Part shown: positions 1-7,980 of the stretch, piece after piece
Position numbering within the stretch: the first letter of the stretch is position 1
How the letters are laid out: every line of letters starts with the position of its first letter
Program-made: the position numbers and the translations under genes
Assembly (NCBI RefSeq): GCF_007833275.1
Contig: NZ_CP042241.1
Location: forward strand, 682,001-746,000
Direction: 5' to 3'
Length of the DNA: 64,000 nucleotides
Origin: Salarchaeum sp. JOR-1
Lineage (GTDB): Archaea > Halobacteriota > Halobacteria > Halobacteriales > Halobacteriaceae
Notes under the pieces: generated by a model
What the model saw: only the letters and a program-made list of their open reading frames with translations
The model's database searches: none
Told to the model about the DNA's origin: nothing

Positions 1-640
1 ATTTCGTCGCAATCTCGTCGTACACTTCGTCCATGTTCTCGCCCTCTAGCGCGGAGAGGGGAATGGTGTCGTGCTGGGGGAACGCGTTCTTGATCTGCTG
101 GATGTTCGCGTCCTCCAGATCAGTCTTGTTCGCGAGGATGAGCACGGGGAGGTCGCGGCTCTCGATGATGCCGATGAGCATCGTGTTCACCTGCGTGAAC
201 GGATCCGTAGTCGCGTCAAGCACGTAGATGACGCCGTCAACGTCCTCGCGCAGCCAGTGCATCGCCTCCGCGACACCCTCGGTCGCCTCACGGGAGCGCC
301 GGACGGCCTCGTCCTTCTCCATGCCGTGCTCGACGAACTCCTCGTAGTCGACCTTCGTCGCGACACCGGGCGTGTCGACGATGTCGATGCTGACGGTGCG
401 GCCGTCGCGCTCGATTTCGACGTTCTCCTTTCGGCGTGCGCGTCGCGTTTCGTGTGGAACGTGACTCTCGGGGCCGATGGCGTCACCGGTCCAGTCGCGC
501 GCGATCCGGTTCGCGAGCGTCGTCTTCCCCGCGTTCGGCGGTCCGTAAATTCCGATGCGCTTGGGTTCGTCACCCTCGCCGGCGAAGAGCTTCGCCGTCA
601 CACCGGAGATGCTGTCTTTGAGGTCTGCGAACAGTCCCAT
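1..640 (-). CDS. Era-like GTP-binding protein, 3' end outside window
   Basis: Small GTPase of the TrmE-Era-EngA-like class. Reading the minus strand from ATG at 640, the protein shows G1 (GPPNAGKT, about residues 34-41), G3 (DTPG) and G4 (NKTD), in the normal order for a G domain. The C-terminus lies beyond the window edge, so length cannot be judged. In other haloarchaea a GTPase of this type sits on the far side of oriC1 from orc1, and that is its position here, with transcription away from the origin. The cellular role of the haloarchaeal family is not established; ribosome assembly or a membrane role would be guesses from Era. High confidence in the family, none in the function. Confidence 0.9.
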   Translation of the reverse strand, partial: MGLFADLKDSISGVTAKLFAGEGDEPKRIGIYGPPNAGKTTLANRIARDWTGDAIGPESHVPHETRRARRKENVEIERDGRTVSIDIVDTPGVATKVDYEEFVEHGMEKDEAVRRSREATEGVAEAMHWLREDVDGVIYVLDATTDPFTQVNTMLIGIIESRDLPVLILANKTDLEDANIQQIKNAFPQHDTIPLSALEGENMDEVYDEIATK

Positions 641-744
641 CCTTGGCTCTCCTACGCACCCCCATACGTGTAAGGCTAACGCAGAATGCGCGCCGAGACG
701 GCCGATATCGCGTCAGACGGACGGCATTCGGGTGTTCGTGGAAA

Positions 745-763
745 GGAAACGAAGGGGTTCGAG
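745..763 (+). repeat. ORB-like element A
   Basis: GGAAACGAAGGGGTTCGAG shares the GAAACGAAGGGG core of the two perfect ORBs, in the same orientation as the box at 1046. It lacks the long G-string, so it may be a weaker Orc1 site. Confidence 0.65.
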
Positions 764-838
764 AACCGGTCTCATGCCGAGCGGATGTGCCAGACCGAGA
801 CGGAGACGTGAGTCGGCGCAACACAACGACGGTTCGAG

Positions 839-864
839 CCCCCCACCCCTTCGTTTCGAGTGGA
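839..864 (-). repeat. Origin recognition box B with G-string
   Basis: On the minus strand it reads TCCACTCGAAACGAAGGGG followed by TGGGGGG, identical over 26 bp to the box at 1046-1071 but inverted. The two point away from the AT-rich centre, the usual layout for Orc1/Cdc6 loading on both sides of an unwinding element. Confidence 0.9.
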
Positions 865-904
865 ACTGTCGAGAAGCGGGGGGCGGGGGGCCGAAGGATC
901 GCCA

Positions 905-1000
905 AGAACTACACTAGGAACGAACACTACACGACCCTAAATTAAAGTTAGTATTGCAGTACGGGTTTGGTTGTCCTGGCTATCACTTAGTTCTTTCCCA
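905..1000. other. Probable duplex-unwinding element
   Basis: AT-rich stretch relative to the surrounding GC-rich DNA, most clearly CTAAATTAAAGTTAGTAT near 938-956, placed between the two inverted ORBs. The role is inferred from position and composition. Confidence 0.65.
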
Positions 1001-1045
1001 TTCCTAGGCCGTCTCCTCCCTCCCCCCTCCCCCTCGATCTCGTTC

Positions 1046-1071
1046 TCCACTCGAAACGAAGGGGTGGGGGG
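1046..1071 (+). repeat. Origin recognition box C with G-string
   Basis: Plus-strand partner of the box at 839-864, identical for 26 bp, with the G-run extending two bases further to 1073. 181 bp separate the two boxes. Expected binding site for the Orc1/Cdc6 protein encoded at 1479. Confidence 0.9.
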
Positions 1072-1095
1072 GGTTCGGGACGCCCCAGCACTCGA

Positions 1096-1116
1096 CCCAC
1101 CCGTTTCGGGTGGAAC
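1096..1116 (-). repeat. ORB-like element D
   Basis: On the minus strand TTCCACCCGAAACGGGTGGG resembles the ORB core but lacks the AAGGGG part. It also forms a palindrome in itself (CCACCCGAAACGGGTGG), so it could be either a degenerate ORB or a separate protein site. Confidence 0.5.
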
Positions 1117-1335
1117 CACTATGCTCCCGTGTCCGAACGATGCAGCGATCCGGGTTCTCTCGTCCCGTCCTCTCACCGGTCTCGCCGTCCCCGAGCTTCG
1201 TTCAGTCCACTCCCTACCCCACGACGGCACACTCGGGTGCAGTCCGCCCGTTCCATCCGAACCCCTCGTCTCCCGGTCACGTGCACGCAGTCGCCCGCTT
1301 TTCTGCCGCCTCCACCGGTTCTGAAGGCCGGACCG

Positions 1336-1347
1336 AAACTTATTAAC
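1336..1347 (+). promoter_or_regulatory. Candidate TATA box for orc1
   Basis: AACTTATTAACT is the best TATA-like sequence upstream of orc1. It would start a transcript near 1370, giving a leader of about 110 nt. No TATA-like sequence is seen at the leaderless distance from the start. Confidence 0.4.
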
Positions 1348-1460
1348 TACTGTACTTTCCATTGTTTCATCTGCATCAACTGCATACGCCTCACGGGCGG
1401 CCACCGTGATTCCGGCGATACTACCTCACTCACGCCGGTTCTCGCTGCCTCGCGGGCATC

Positions 1461-1482
1461 TCCACCTGAAATAGAGGGGTGA
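1461..1482 (+). repeat. ORB-like element E overlapping the orc1 start
   Basis: TCCACCTGAAATAGAGGGGT matches the ORB core with a few changes, and it runs into the GTG start codon at 1479. A bound Orc1 protein would cover its own translation and promoter-proximal region, which suggests autoregulation; this is inference. Confidence 0.6.
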
Positions 1483-2969
1483 ACGATTCAGATATGGACG
1501 ACAACACACCGGCGGACGACCGGCGCACGGCACGTGACTTCGACGTGGAGATAGACGACGTCCTCGACGAGGACGGCGACGACGAGGACGGCCTCTTCGA
1601 CGACCTCCTCCGCGGCGAACCTATCTTCGAGAACAAGGAAGTCCTCCGCCCCTCCTACACGCCCCACGAACTCCCGCACCGGAACGAACAGATCAACAAC
1701 ATGGCGACAATCCTCGTCGCCGCGCTCCGCGGGGAGACGCCCTCGAACATCCTCATCTACGGGAAGACTGGCACCGGAAAGACCGCGTCCGCGAAGTTCG
1801 TCAGTCAGGAACTCGAAAAGACCTCACGGAAGTACGAAGTCCCCTGCGAGGTCGAATACATCAACTGCGAGGTCACGGACACGCAGTACCGGGTGCTCGC
1901 GCAGCTCGCGAACACGTTCATCCAGCAGAACCGCGAGTTCGTCGACGAGCGTGTGAACGCCCTCGAAGACCTCGCGGAACGCGCACGCGACGACCCGCAC
2001 GCGCTCACAGATACGGAGTTCGACTCCGTGGAAGAAGTCGTCGAACGCGTGGACTCCCTGCTCGACGATCGCGAGGAGATGGATGACGTCCCGATGACGG
2101 GCTGGCCGACCGACCGCGTCTACACCGAGTTCTTCGACGCCGTCGACTACGTCGAACGCGTCGCCGTCATCATGCTCGACGAAATCGACAAGCTCGTCGA
2201 GAAATCCGGGGACGACACACTCTACAACCTCTCCCGGATGAACTCCGAACTCGACAACTCCCGCGTCTCCATCATCGGCATCAGCAACGACCTGAAGTTC
2301 ACCGACTTCCTCGACCCCCGCGTCAAGTCCAGCCTGGGCGAGGAGGAAATCGTCTTCCCGCCCTACGACGCGAACCAACTTCGCGACATCCTCGAACACC
2401 GCTCGGAGACCGCGTTCAAGGCGGACGCGCTCTCGGAGGACGTCCTCCCGCTGTGCGCGGCGTTCGCCGCGCAGGAACACGGGGACGCGCGGCGCGCGCT
2501 CGACCTCCTCCGCACCGCGGGCGAACTCGCCGAACGCGATCAGGCCGACATCGTCACCGAGGCGCACGTGCGGCGCGCGCAAGACAAGATCGAACTCGAC
2601 CGCGTCGTCGAAGTCGTCCGCACCCTCCCCACCCAGAGCAAACTCGTCCTGTACGCCATCCTCGTCCTCGAAAAGCACGGCGTGCACAACATCAACACGG
2701 GCGAGGTGTACAACATCTACAAGCGCCTCTGCGACGAGATCGACGCCGACGTGCTCACCCAGCGCCGGGTGACCGACCTCATCAGCGAACTCGACATGCT
2801 CGGTATCGTGAACGCCGTCGTCGTCTCGAAGGGCCGCTACGGCCGCACCAAGGAAATCAGCCTCTCGGTTCCGGTAGAGGAGACCGAGGCAGTCCTCGAA
2901 GCCGACTCCCGGCTCGGGGACGTTGAGAACGTCACGCCGTTCGTGCAGGCGCGCTTCGACAACGAGTGA
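1479..2969 (+). CDS. orc1: Orc1/Cdc6 family replication initiator
   Basis: Origin-binding AAA+ ATPase that recognises ORBs and loads the replicative helicase. 496 residues. After an acidic N-terminal segment (about 25-45) come Walker A GKTGTGKT (95-102), Walker B with LDEID (223-227), sensor 1 GISND (247-251), and a C-terminal winged-helix DNA-binding domain (about 390-496). An acidic stretch of about 50 residues (150-200) lies between the two Walker motifs. The first start is GTG 1479; an ATG at 1494 is an alternative and removes only five residues. The gene borders the origin and is transcribed away from it, as expected for the cognate initiator. An ORB-like sequence overlaps its start. Confidence 0.97.
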   Translation: MNDSDMDDNTPADDRRTARDFDVEIDDVLDEDGDDEDGLFDDLLRGEPIFENKEVLRPSYTPHELPHRNEQINNMATILVAALRGETPSNILIYGKTGTGKTASAKFVSQELEKTSRKYEVPCEVEYINCEVTDTQYRVLAQLANTFIQQNREFVDERVNALEDLAERARDDPHALTDTEFDSVEEVVERVDSLLDDREEMDDVPMTGWPTDRVYTEFFDAVDYVERVAVIMLDEIDKLVEKSGDDTLYNLSRMNSELDNSRVSIIGISNDLKFTDFLDPRVKSSLGEEEIVFPPYDANQLRDILEHRSETAFKADALSEDVLPLCAAFAAQEHGDARRALDLLRTAGELAERDQADIVTEAHVRRAQDKIELDRVVEVVRTLPTQSKLVLYAILVLEKHGVHNINTGEVYNIYKRLCDEIDADVLTQRRVTDLISELDMLGIVNAVVVSKGRYGRTKEISLSVPVEETEAVLEADSRLGDVENVTPFVQARFDNE

Positions 2970-2972
2970 GTT

Positions 2973-3659
2973 CTACGAGACGAGTTCGGTGACGGCCTCA
3001 CCGACTGTGGCTTCCCCGGAGAAGACGAGCCGAACGTAGCCGAGCCACGGCACTCGGAACTCCGCGCGCCCCTTCACCCACTCGGGCTTGACGGGGCTGC
3101 TGATGCCGTTCACCTGGTCGTAGTACTGGTTGTTGTCGCCCTTCGTGACGAACCCGGCGTGGGGGGCGGGGCAGTTCGCTATCGCCGCGCAACTGCTGCC
3201 GTCGACGTACGCGGGGGTCGCTCTGTCATACCAGTTCTCGCCGTCCGCGACCCAGAACCGCGCCCGGTGAATGATGGGCGTGGTTCCGCCGTTCCCGTTG
3301 CGTTGATAGACGACGACGTCGCCGTACCCGCCGAACCGCTGGTAGTCGATCTCCTCGCCCATCTCGTGGGTGATGACGCCGGTGTCGGCGTACCCCATAT
3401 CGCCCGTGAACCGGTCTTCCTCCACGACGAACACGAGGTCACCGCGCTCCATGTGCGGCTCCATGCTTCCGGATTCGACGGCGACGAGCGGCGGCCACAG
3501 CCCGCTCACGCTGAACAACAGCATGCCGACGAGGAGGACGACGAGCGCGCTCGACACCATCTCGCGGGCGAACACGACGAACTCGTTGTCTGTCCGGAAC
3601 ACCCACCGGAGAGCGTCCGTGGGGCTTCGTCGCGGATCCGGCGCGTCGTCGTCGGCCAT
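2973..3659 (-). CDS. sec11: Signal peptidase I, archaeal Sec11 type
   Basis: Membrane serine protease that removes signal peptides from exported proteins at the outer face of the membrane. 228 residues: an N-terminal acidic cytoplasmic part, one membrane segment (about 34-58) and an extracellular S26 catalytic domain. Catalytic Ser65 in SGSMEPH, His131 in IIHRARF and Asp175 in KGDNN give the Ser/His/Asp set of archaeal and ER-type enzymes, rather than the Ser/Lys pair of bacterial ones. The gene converges on orc1, with 3 bp between the two stop codons. A CTTTTGTCC element about 28 nt upstream of ATG 3659 is a likely promoter. Synteny with orc1 and DP1 is typical of oriC1. Confidence 0.93.
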   Translation of the reverse strand: MADDDAPDPRRSPTDALRWVFRTDNEFVVFAREMVSSALVVLLVGMLLFSVSGLWPPLVAVESGSMEPHMERGDLVFVVEEDRFTGDMGYADTGVITHEMGEEIDYQRFGGYGDVVVYQRNGNGGTTPIIHRARFWVADGENWYDRATPAYVDGSSCAAIANCPAPHAGFVTKGDNNQYYDQVNGISSPVKPEWVKGRAEFRVPWLGYVRLVFSGEATVGEAVTELVS

Positions 3660-3791
3660 ACAGAACCGAGGACGCGCTGGGGGGACAAAAGCCCCGCCGG
3701 TCTACTTCCACGGGCGGTACGGGGCGGCTGCCACGGGGCTCGACCCCGAGGCGGTTGACCGCAGGGCTTTTGCTCGCGTCCCGCCTCCCGA

Positions 3792-5531
3792 GTGAGTGTG
3801 CCGAACTCGACGCCGATCGTGGTCGTGCGAGAACTCACGAGCCGCGGCTACAACGCGGATCGGGACGCCGTGACCCTGCTCGCGGACGAACCCGACCCCG
3901 AGCGCGCCGTCGAGCACGTGGTCGAGCACGCCCCCGCGGACGTGCTCACGATCTCCGCCGCGCAGGTTCGCGAGGCACTCGACGCCCGCGGCGACGACGC
4001 GGAGCGCGACGGCCGCCCTGGCCCCGCAGCGGACGCCGCCACAGAGCAGACAGAGGGAGCGGTCGAGGCCACTGAACCGGATGCCACAGCGGCCACGGAT
4101 ACCACGGCGGCGGGTCCATCGGCCGGCGACAGGGCCTCTACGGCCGTCTCACAGAAAACCCACACCTCTGCTTCGACTGCACGAGAAAATCACGATTCAA
4201 CCTCTGAGTCTAGTGGTTTTGCACCTGAAACAAAGGGGGTTGGGGATGGGGGGGCGTCCGGCGTCGAGGACGCGCTGAACGCGGATGACATCGAGGCGTT
4301 CGAGCGCGCGGTCGACGAGACGCTCCACGACGTCAGCATCGCGAACGACATCACGGGCCAGTCCACGGGAACGGGAGACTACGACGACTTCGTCTCCGTG
4401 TTCCGCGACCGCTACGACCGCCTCTCCTCGAAACTCCGCGGGCGCGTGAACCACCGGCCGACGAACGCGCTCGAATCCATGGGCGGCGGGAGCGACGCCG
4501 CTATCGTCGGGATGGTGAACGACATCCGGTCGACCGCGAGCGGCCACTGGCTCATCGAACTCGAGGACACGAACGGCGTCTTCCCCGCGCTCGTGATGAA
4601 AGACCGCGACATCGCCGCGCACGTTGACGAACTCCTCCTGGACGAGGTCATCGCCGTCGAGGGGTCGCTCGCGCAGGACGGCGGCATCCTCTTCGTGGAC
4701 TCCATGCACTTCCCGGACATCCCCCGAACCTACGAGCCGAACACGGCCGACCGGCACGTGCAGGCCGCGCTCATCAGCGACGTGCACGTCGGCAGCCAGG
4801 AGTTCGCGGACTACGCTTGGGAGTCGTTCGCGCGCTGGCTCCACACCGAGGAGGCCGAGCACGTCGAGTACCTCCTCCTCGCGGGCGACATGGTGGAGGG
4901 CGTCGGCGTCTACCCCGACCAGGACGAGGAACTCGACATCGTGGACATCTACGAGCAGTACGAGGCGTTCGCGGAGAAACTCAAGCAAGTCCCGGGCGAC
5001 ATGGAGATCGTGATGATTCCGGGGAACCACGACGCGGTTCGGCTCGCGGAACCCCAGCCCGCGTTCGACGAGGAGCTCCGCGACATCATGAGCGCGCACG
5101 ACGCCCGCATCACCGGGAACCCGAGCGTGGTCACCGTCGAGGGCGTGGACGTCCTGATGTACCACGGCGTCAGTATCGACGAAGTCATCGCGGAACACCC
5201 GAGCGAGTCCGTCTCCTACGAGGCCCCCCACAGGGCGATGGCGCAACTCCTGAAGAAGCGCCACGTCGCCCCCCAGTACGGCGACCGGCTCCGGGTCGCG
5301 CCCGAGGAGAAGGACTACCTCGTCATCGACGACGTGCCGGACGTGTTCCACACCGGCCACGTCCACAAGCTCGGCGTCGGGACGTACAACAACGTCCGCC
5401 TCGTGAACTCGGGGTGCTGGCAGGAGCAGACCGCGTTCCAGAAGTCCGTCAACATCGACCCGGACGTGGCGACCGCGCCCATCCTCGACCTCGACACGCT
5501 CGACGTCACCGTCCGGAAGTTCGAGAACTAA
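3792..5531 (+). CDS. polD1: DNA polymerase D small subunit DP1
   Basis: Exonuclease subunit of the archaeal two-subunit replicative polymerase D. 579 residues from GTG 3792; GTG 3798 is also possible. Layout: N-terminal helical domain (1-60), a low-complexity Ala/Thr/Glu-rich linker (about 65-155), an OB fold (about 230-310) and a calcineurin-like phosphoesterase domain (about 324-579). Metal motifs are SDVHVG (329-334), GD (365-366), GNHD (411-414), a YHG motif and HTGHVH near 523-528, so proofreading activity is expected. The linker codons around residues 142-153 also spell an ORB-like sequence. The large subunit DP2 is not in this window. Confidence 0.96.
   Translation: MSVPNSTPIVVVRELTSRGYNADRDAVTLLADEPDPERAVEHVVEHAPADVLTISAAQVREALDARGDDAERDGRPGPAADAATEQTEGAVEATEPDATAATDTTAAGPSAGDRASTAVSQKTHTSASTARENHDSTSESSGFAPETKGVGDGGASGVEDALNADDIEAFERAVDETLHDVSIANDITGQSTGTGDYDDFVSVFRDRYDRLSSKLRGRVNHRPTNALESMGGGSDAAIVGMVNDIRSTASGHWLIELEDTNGVFPALVMKDRDIAAHVDELLLDEVIAVEGSLAQDGGILFVDSMHFPDIPRTYEPNTADRHVQAALISDVHVGSQEFADYAWESFARWLHTEEAEHVEYLLLAGDMVEGVGVYPDQDEELDIVDIYEQYEAFAEKLKQVPGDMEIVMIPGNHDAVRLAEPQPAFDEELRDIMSAHDARITGNPSVVTVEGVDVLMYHGVSIDEVIAEHPSESVSYEAPHRAMAQLLKKRHVAPQYGDRLRVAPEEKDYLVIDDVPDVFHTGHVHKLGVGTYNNVRLVNSGCWQEQTAFQKSVNIDPDVATAPILDLDTLDVTVRKFEN
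4219..4250 (+). repeat. ORB-like element with G-string inside the DP1 gene
   Basis: GCACCTGAAACAAAGGGGGT followed by TGGGGATGGG resembles the origin boxes at 839 and 1046, including the downstream G-run. It lies about 3.1 kb from the origin centre and encodes part of the unstructured DP1 linker, where amino acid sequence is poorly constrained. Confidence 0.6.
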
Positions 5532-5583
5532 ACGCGTTTGCCGGCTGCCGAACCTCCTTTTGTGCGCGCCGAGAACTCCCGCC

Positions 5584-7053
5584 GTGTTACGCGCCGCGTT
5601 CCGCCGACTCACCGCCGCCCTCTACGCCTTCCCCGCGCTTCTCGCGCGAATCGGCTTCCTCGACCGCGAGAAGGGCGAGGAGGCGTTCGACCTCGCGGTT
5701 CCCGCGATGGTCACCGGCGGCCTGCGCACGCTCCTGCGAACCGCTGACTTCTTCATGGTCAGCGTCGCCGCCGGCGGGAGCGCCGTCGCCGCGCTCGAAT
5801 TCGGGTTCCAGTACTACTTCATCCCGTTCGGGCTCGCGCTCGCGCTCACCTCCGGCACCATCAGCGTCGTCTCCCGGTTGAAGGGCGCCGACCGCCACCG
5901 CGAGGCCGACTTCGCCATCAAGCAGTCGCTCTGGCTCTCCCTCCTCCTCTCCGTCCCGATCACACTCGCGACGTGGGTGTACGCGGAGCCGATGATAGAC
6001 CTCCTGACGAACGACCCCGTCGCCATCGAGGAGGGCGCGGTGTACCTCCAGATCGTGATGCTCTCCGTCGCGTTCCGATTCTGGGGGATGATAGCGTCCC
6101 GGGCCCTCGCTGGCGCAGGCGACACCCACACCCCGATGTACGTCCGCCTGCTCACCCTCCCGACGAACGTCGTCGTCAACGCAGTCCTCATCTTCGGGTT
6201 GCTCGGGTTCCCCGCGCTCGGCGTCGCCGGCGCGGCCATCGGCACCGCCGTCGCGAACGCGCTCGCCGCCGCCATCTTCTTCGCCCTCCTCGTCTCCGGC
6301 CGGTACAGCGTCCAGCTCCGCCTCGGCGGGAAGCAGTGGGACTGGGGTATCGCGACCGAAATCGTCCGCGTCGCCGTCCCGCTCGCCGGCACCCGGCTCT
6401 CCCGCACCGTCGGCCGCTTCCCGTTCCTGTTCGTGCTCGCCGTGCTCGGCAGCGAGGTCGTCGCCGCCTACGCCATCGGCCGTCGCGTCATGCTCCTCGC
6501 GCTGATGCCCGCGTGGGGGTACTCCACCGCGTCCTCCACGCTCGTCGGACAGGCTATCGGCGCGGGCGATGGCGACGAGGCCGCCGCGTACGGCTGGCAG
6601 ACCCTCCGCATCGCGCTCGCAACCCAGCTCGTCATCGCCGCCGCCATCTTCGCCGCCGCGCGCCCCCTCGCCGCCGCGTTCGCCGCCGCCGACCTCGACC
6701 TCACGGTCACCTTCATCCGCGTGTTCGGCGTCGGCGTCGCGGCGTTCAGCGTCTCCCGCACGCTCCGCGGCGGCCTCCGCGGCGCGGGCGACACCTCGTG
6801 GCCGTTCTACGGCGGCCTCCTCAGCACGTACGTCGTCCGTCTCCCCGTCGCGTTCGCCGCGCTCCCCGCGACGTTCGCCGTCGCCGTTCCCGTGTTCGGC
6901 GTCACGCTCACACCCGGGCTCGGCTGGGCGCTCCCCGCCATCTACGCCGCCATCGTCGCCGACATGTACACGCGCGCCGCCGTGAACTTCGTCCGGTTCC
7001 GCTCCGGGAAGTGGCGCGAGATCGGCGCACGAGCCACGAACCAAACGACCTGA
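5584..7053 (+). CDS. MATE family multidrug/metabolite exporter
   Basis: Cation-coupled membrane exporter of the MATE superfamily. 489 residues with about 12 hydrophobic segments and the family's two-fold repeat. The stretch around RTADFFMVS near residue 50 and the related arginine/glycine-rich stretch in the second half (LRGGLRGAGDTSWPF) are typical. GTG 5584 is chosen because it directly precedes a short cytoplasmic lead-in to the first helix; TTG 5560 would add eight residues. It starts 52 bp after DP1 on the same strand. The substrate cannot be read from the sequence. Confidence 0.9.
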   Translation: MLRAAFRRLTAALYAFPALLARIGFLDREKGEEAFDLAVPAMVTGGLRTLLRTADFFMVSVAAGGSAVAALEFGFQYYFIPFGLALALTSGTISVVSRLKGADRHREADFAIKQSLWLSLLLSVPITLATWVYAEPMIDLLTNDPVAIEEGAVYLQIVMLSVAFRFWGMIASRALAGAGDTHTPMYVRLLTLPTNVVVNAVLIFGLLGFPALGVAGAAIGTAVANALAAAIFFALLVSGRYSVQLRLGGKQWDWGIATEIVRVAVPLAGTRLSRTVGRFPFLFVLAVLGSEVVAAYAIGRRVMLLALMPAWGYSTASSTLVGQAIGAGDGDEAAAYGWQTLRIALATQLVIAAAIFAAARPLAAAFAAADLDLTVTFIRVFGVGVAAFSVSRTLRGGLRGAGDTSWPFYGGLLSTYVVRLPVAFAALPATFAVAVPVFGVTLTPGLGWALPAIYAAIVADMYTRAAVNFVRFRSGKWREIGARATNQTT

Positions 7054-7060
7054 TTTAAGT
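7053..7060 (+). promoter_or_regulatory. TATA box for the 7084 small gene
   Basis: ATTTAAGT lies 24-31 nt before ATG 7084, the position expected for a leaderless transcript. It overlaps the end of the MATE gene. Confidence 0.6.
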
Positions 7061-7083
7061 GGGACGCGGCCCCCTGAACGGGT

Positions 7084-7173
7084 ATGAGCAAAGCGACGAA
7101 GTTCGTCCTCGGCACCGTCGGCGCGTCGGCCGCGCTCTCACTCGTCATCGCCGCCCAGATCGCGCTCGCGTAG
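7084..7173 (+). CDS. 29-residue membrane peptide
   Basis: MSKATKFVLGTVGASAALS then a hydrophobic tail: a short basic N-terminus followed by one membrane-spanning segment that ends the protein. A clear TATA box lies at the leaderless distance. The next gene starts 1 bp after its stop, so the two are probably co-transcribed. Too small for a family call, but promoter, start and tight spacing to the next gene support it as real. It could act as a small membrane anchor or partner; nothing in the sequence shows which. Confidence 0.6.
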   Translation: MSKATKFVLGTVGASAALSLVIAAQIALA

Positions 7174-7174
7174 C

Positions 7175-7942
7175 GTGTTCGAGGCGCGCGACCTTCCCCC
7201 GGACGTCGAGCGAGTCCGCGACGACCACGCGTCGGACGCCGTCGTCCTCGACACGTCCAGTGACTTCGAGACCCTGCCCGGGTACGCGCTCGACGACATC
7301 GCCACCCGCGCGGACGCGCTCACCCCGACCGCGTACGACCCCGACTGGCTCCCGGACGACAGCCCCGAGCTGCTTCGACGGCTCGCGTCGGGCGACCTCG
7401 TCGTCGGGATGCCCGGCGACGGCAGCGTCGCGTGGACCCGCCAGACCGACCCCGAGTTCGTCCTCGTGAAACCCCGGGTCGAGGGCGCGCCCGACGACTT
7501 CGTGGACTTCCTCGTCGCGGAGGCGCTCGTCGAACTCGGTCTTGGCCTCCCCGAGCACTTCCTCGGATTCTTCGCGGACGCCTACCCCGAGTTCGCGAGC
7601 GCGGTGGACGCCGACCCGACCACGACCTATCAGGTCGCGCTCGCCGCCTACGACGCCTACCGCGGCCTCCACACCCGCGACGTGTTCGCGTCCTGGGAGG
7701 GTGATCAGGCCCGCCTCCACGACGCGTGGCGGGACGCCGGCGACCGCCTCCACCCCCGCCTCGACGACCTCTCCAGCGAGGTCGCGCGCGGCACCACCGA
7801 CTTCGGGGATGCGGCCGAACTCGCGTGCAGCGCCGTCAAGCACAACATCGACGTCCCCACGCCCTTCGGCGCGCTCGACACCCTCGCGTACCGCGACCAC
7901 GGCCCCCAGTACGCCGTGAAGTGGGCGGAGAAACTCTTCTAA
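7175..7942 (+). CDS. Conserved haloarchaeal protein of unknown function
   Basis: Acidic soluble protein of 255 residues from GTG 7175. No membrane segment, signal peptide or catalytic motif is evident. It starts 1 bp after the small membrane peptide gene and is followed at 38 bp by the p27-like zinc-ribbon gene, so the three may form one transcription unit. Even, acidic composition and typical codon use argue that it is a real, long-resident haloarchaeal gene. I cannot assign a function. Confidence 0.8.
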   Translation: MFEARDLPPDVERVRDDHASDAVVLDTSSDFETLPGYALDDIATRADALTPTAYDPDWLPDDSPELLRRLASGDLVVGMPGDGSVAWTRQTDPEFVLVKPRVEGAPDDFVDFLVAEALVELGLGLPEHFLGFFADAYPEFASAVDADPTTTYQVALAAYDAYRGLHTRDVFASWEGDQARLHDAWRDAGDRLHPRLDDLSSEVARGTTDFGDAAELACSAVKHNIDVPTPFGALDTLAYRDHGPQYAVKWAEKLF

Positions 7943-7980
7943 CCACAGCGAAGAAGTCCCCAGACCCCGTCTACTCTTTC

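Larger units (their letters stand above)
641..1478. other. Chromosomal replication origin (oriC1 type)
   Basis: 838-bp non-coding region between the Era-like GTPase and orc1. It contains a perfect 26-bp inverted repeat of an origin recognition box (839-864 and 1046-1071), each followed by the G-string typical of haloarchaeal ORBs. The boxes flank a relatively AT-rich stretch around 905-1000 that is a natural duplex-unwinding element. Further ORB-like sequences lie at 745-763, 1096-1116 and 1461-1482. Position next to an orc1/cdc6 gene, plus sec11 and DP1 downstream, matches the conserved oriC1 neighbourhood of haloarchaea. Origin activity itself is inferred from this structure. No gene of credible composition was seen inside it. 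Confidence 0.9.
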
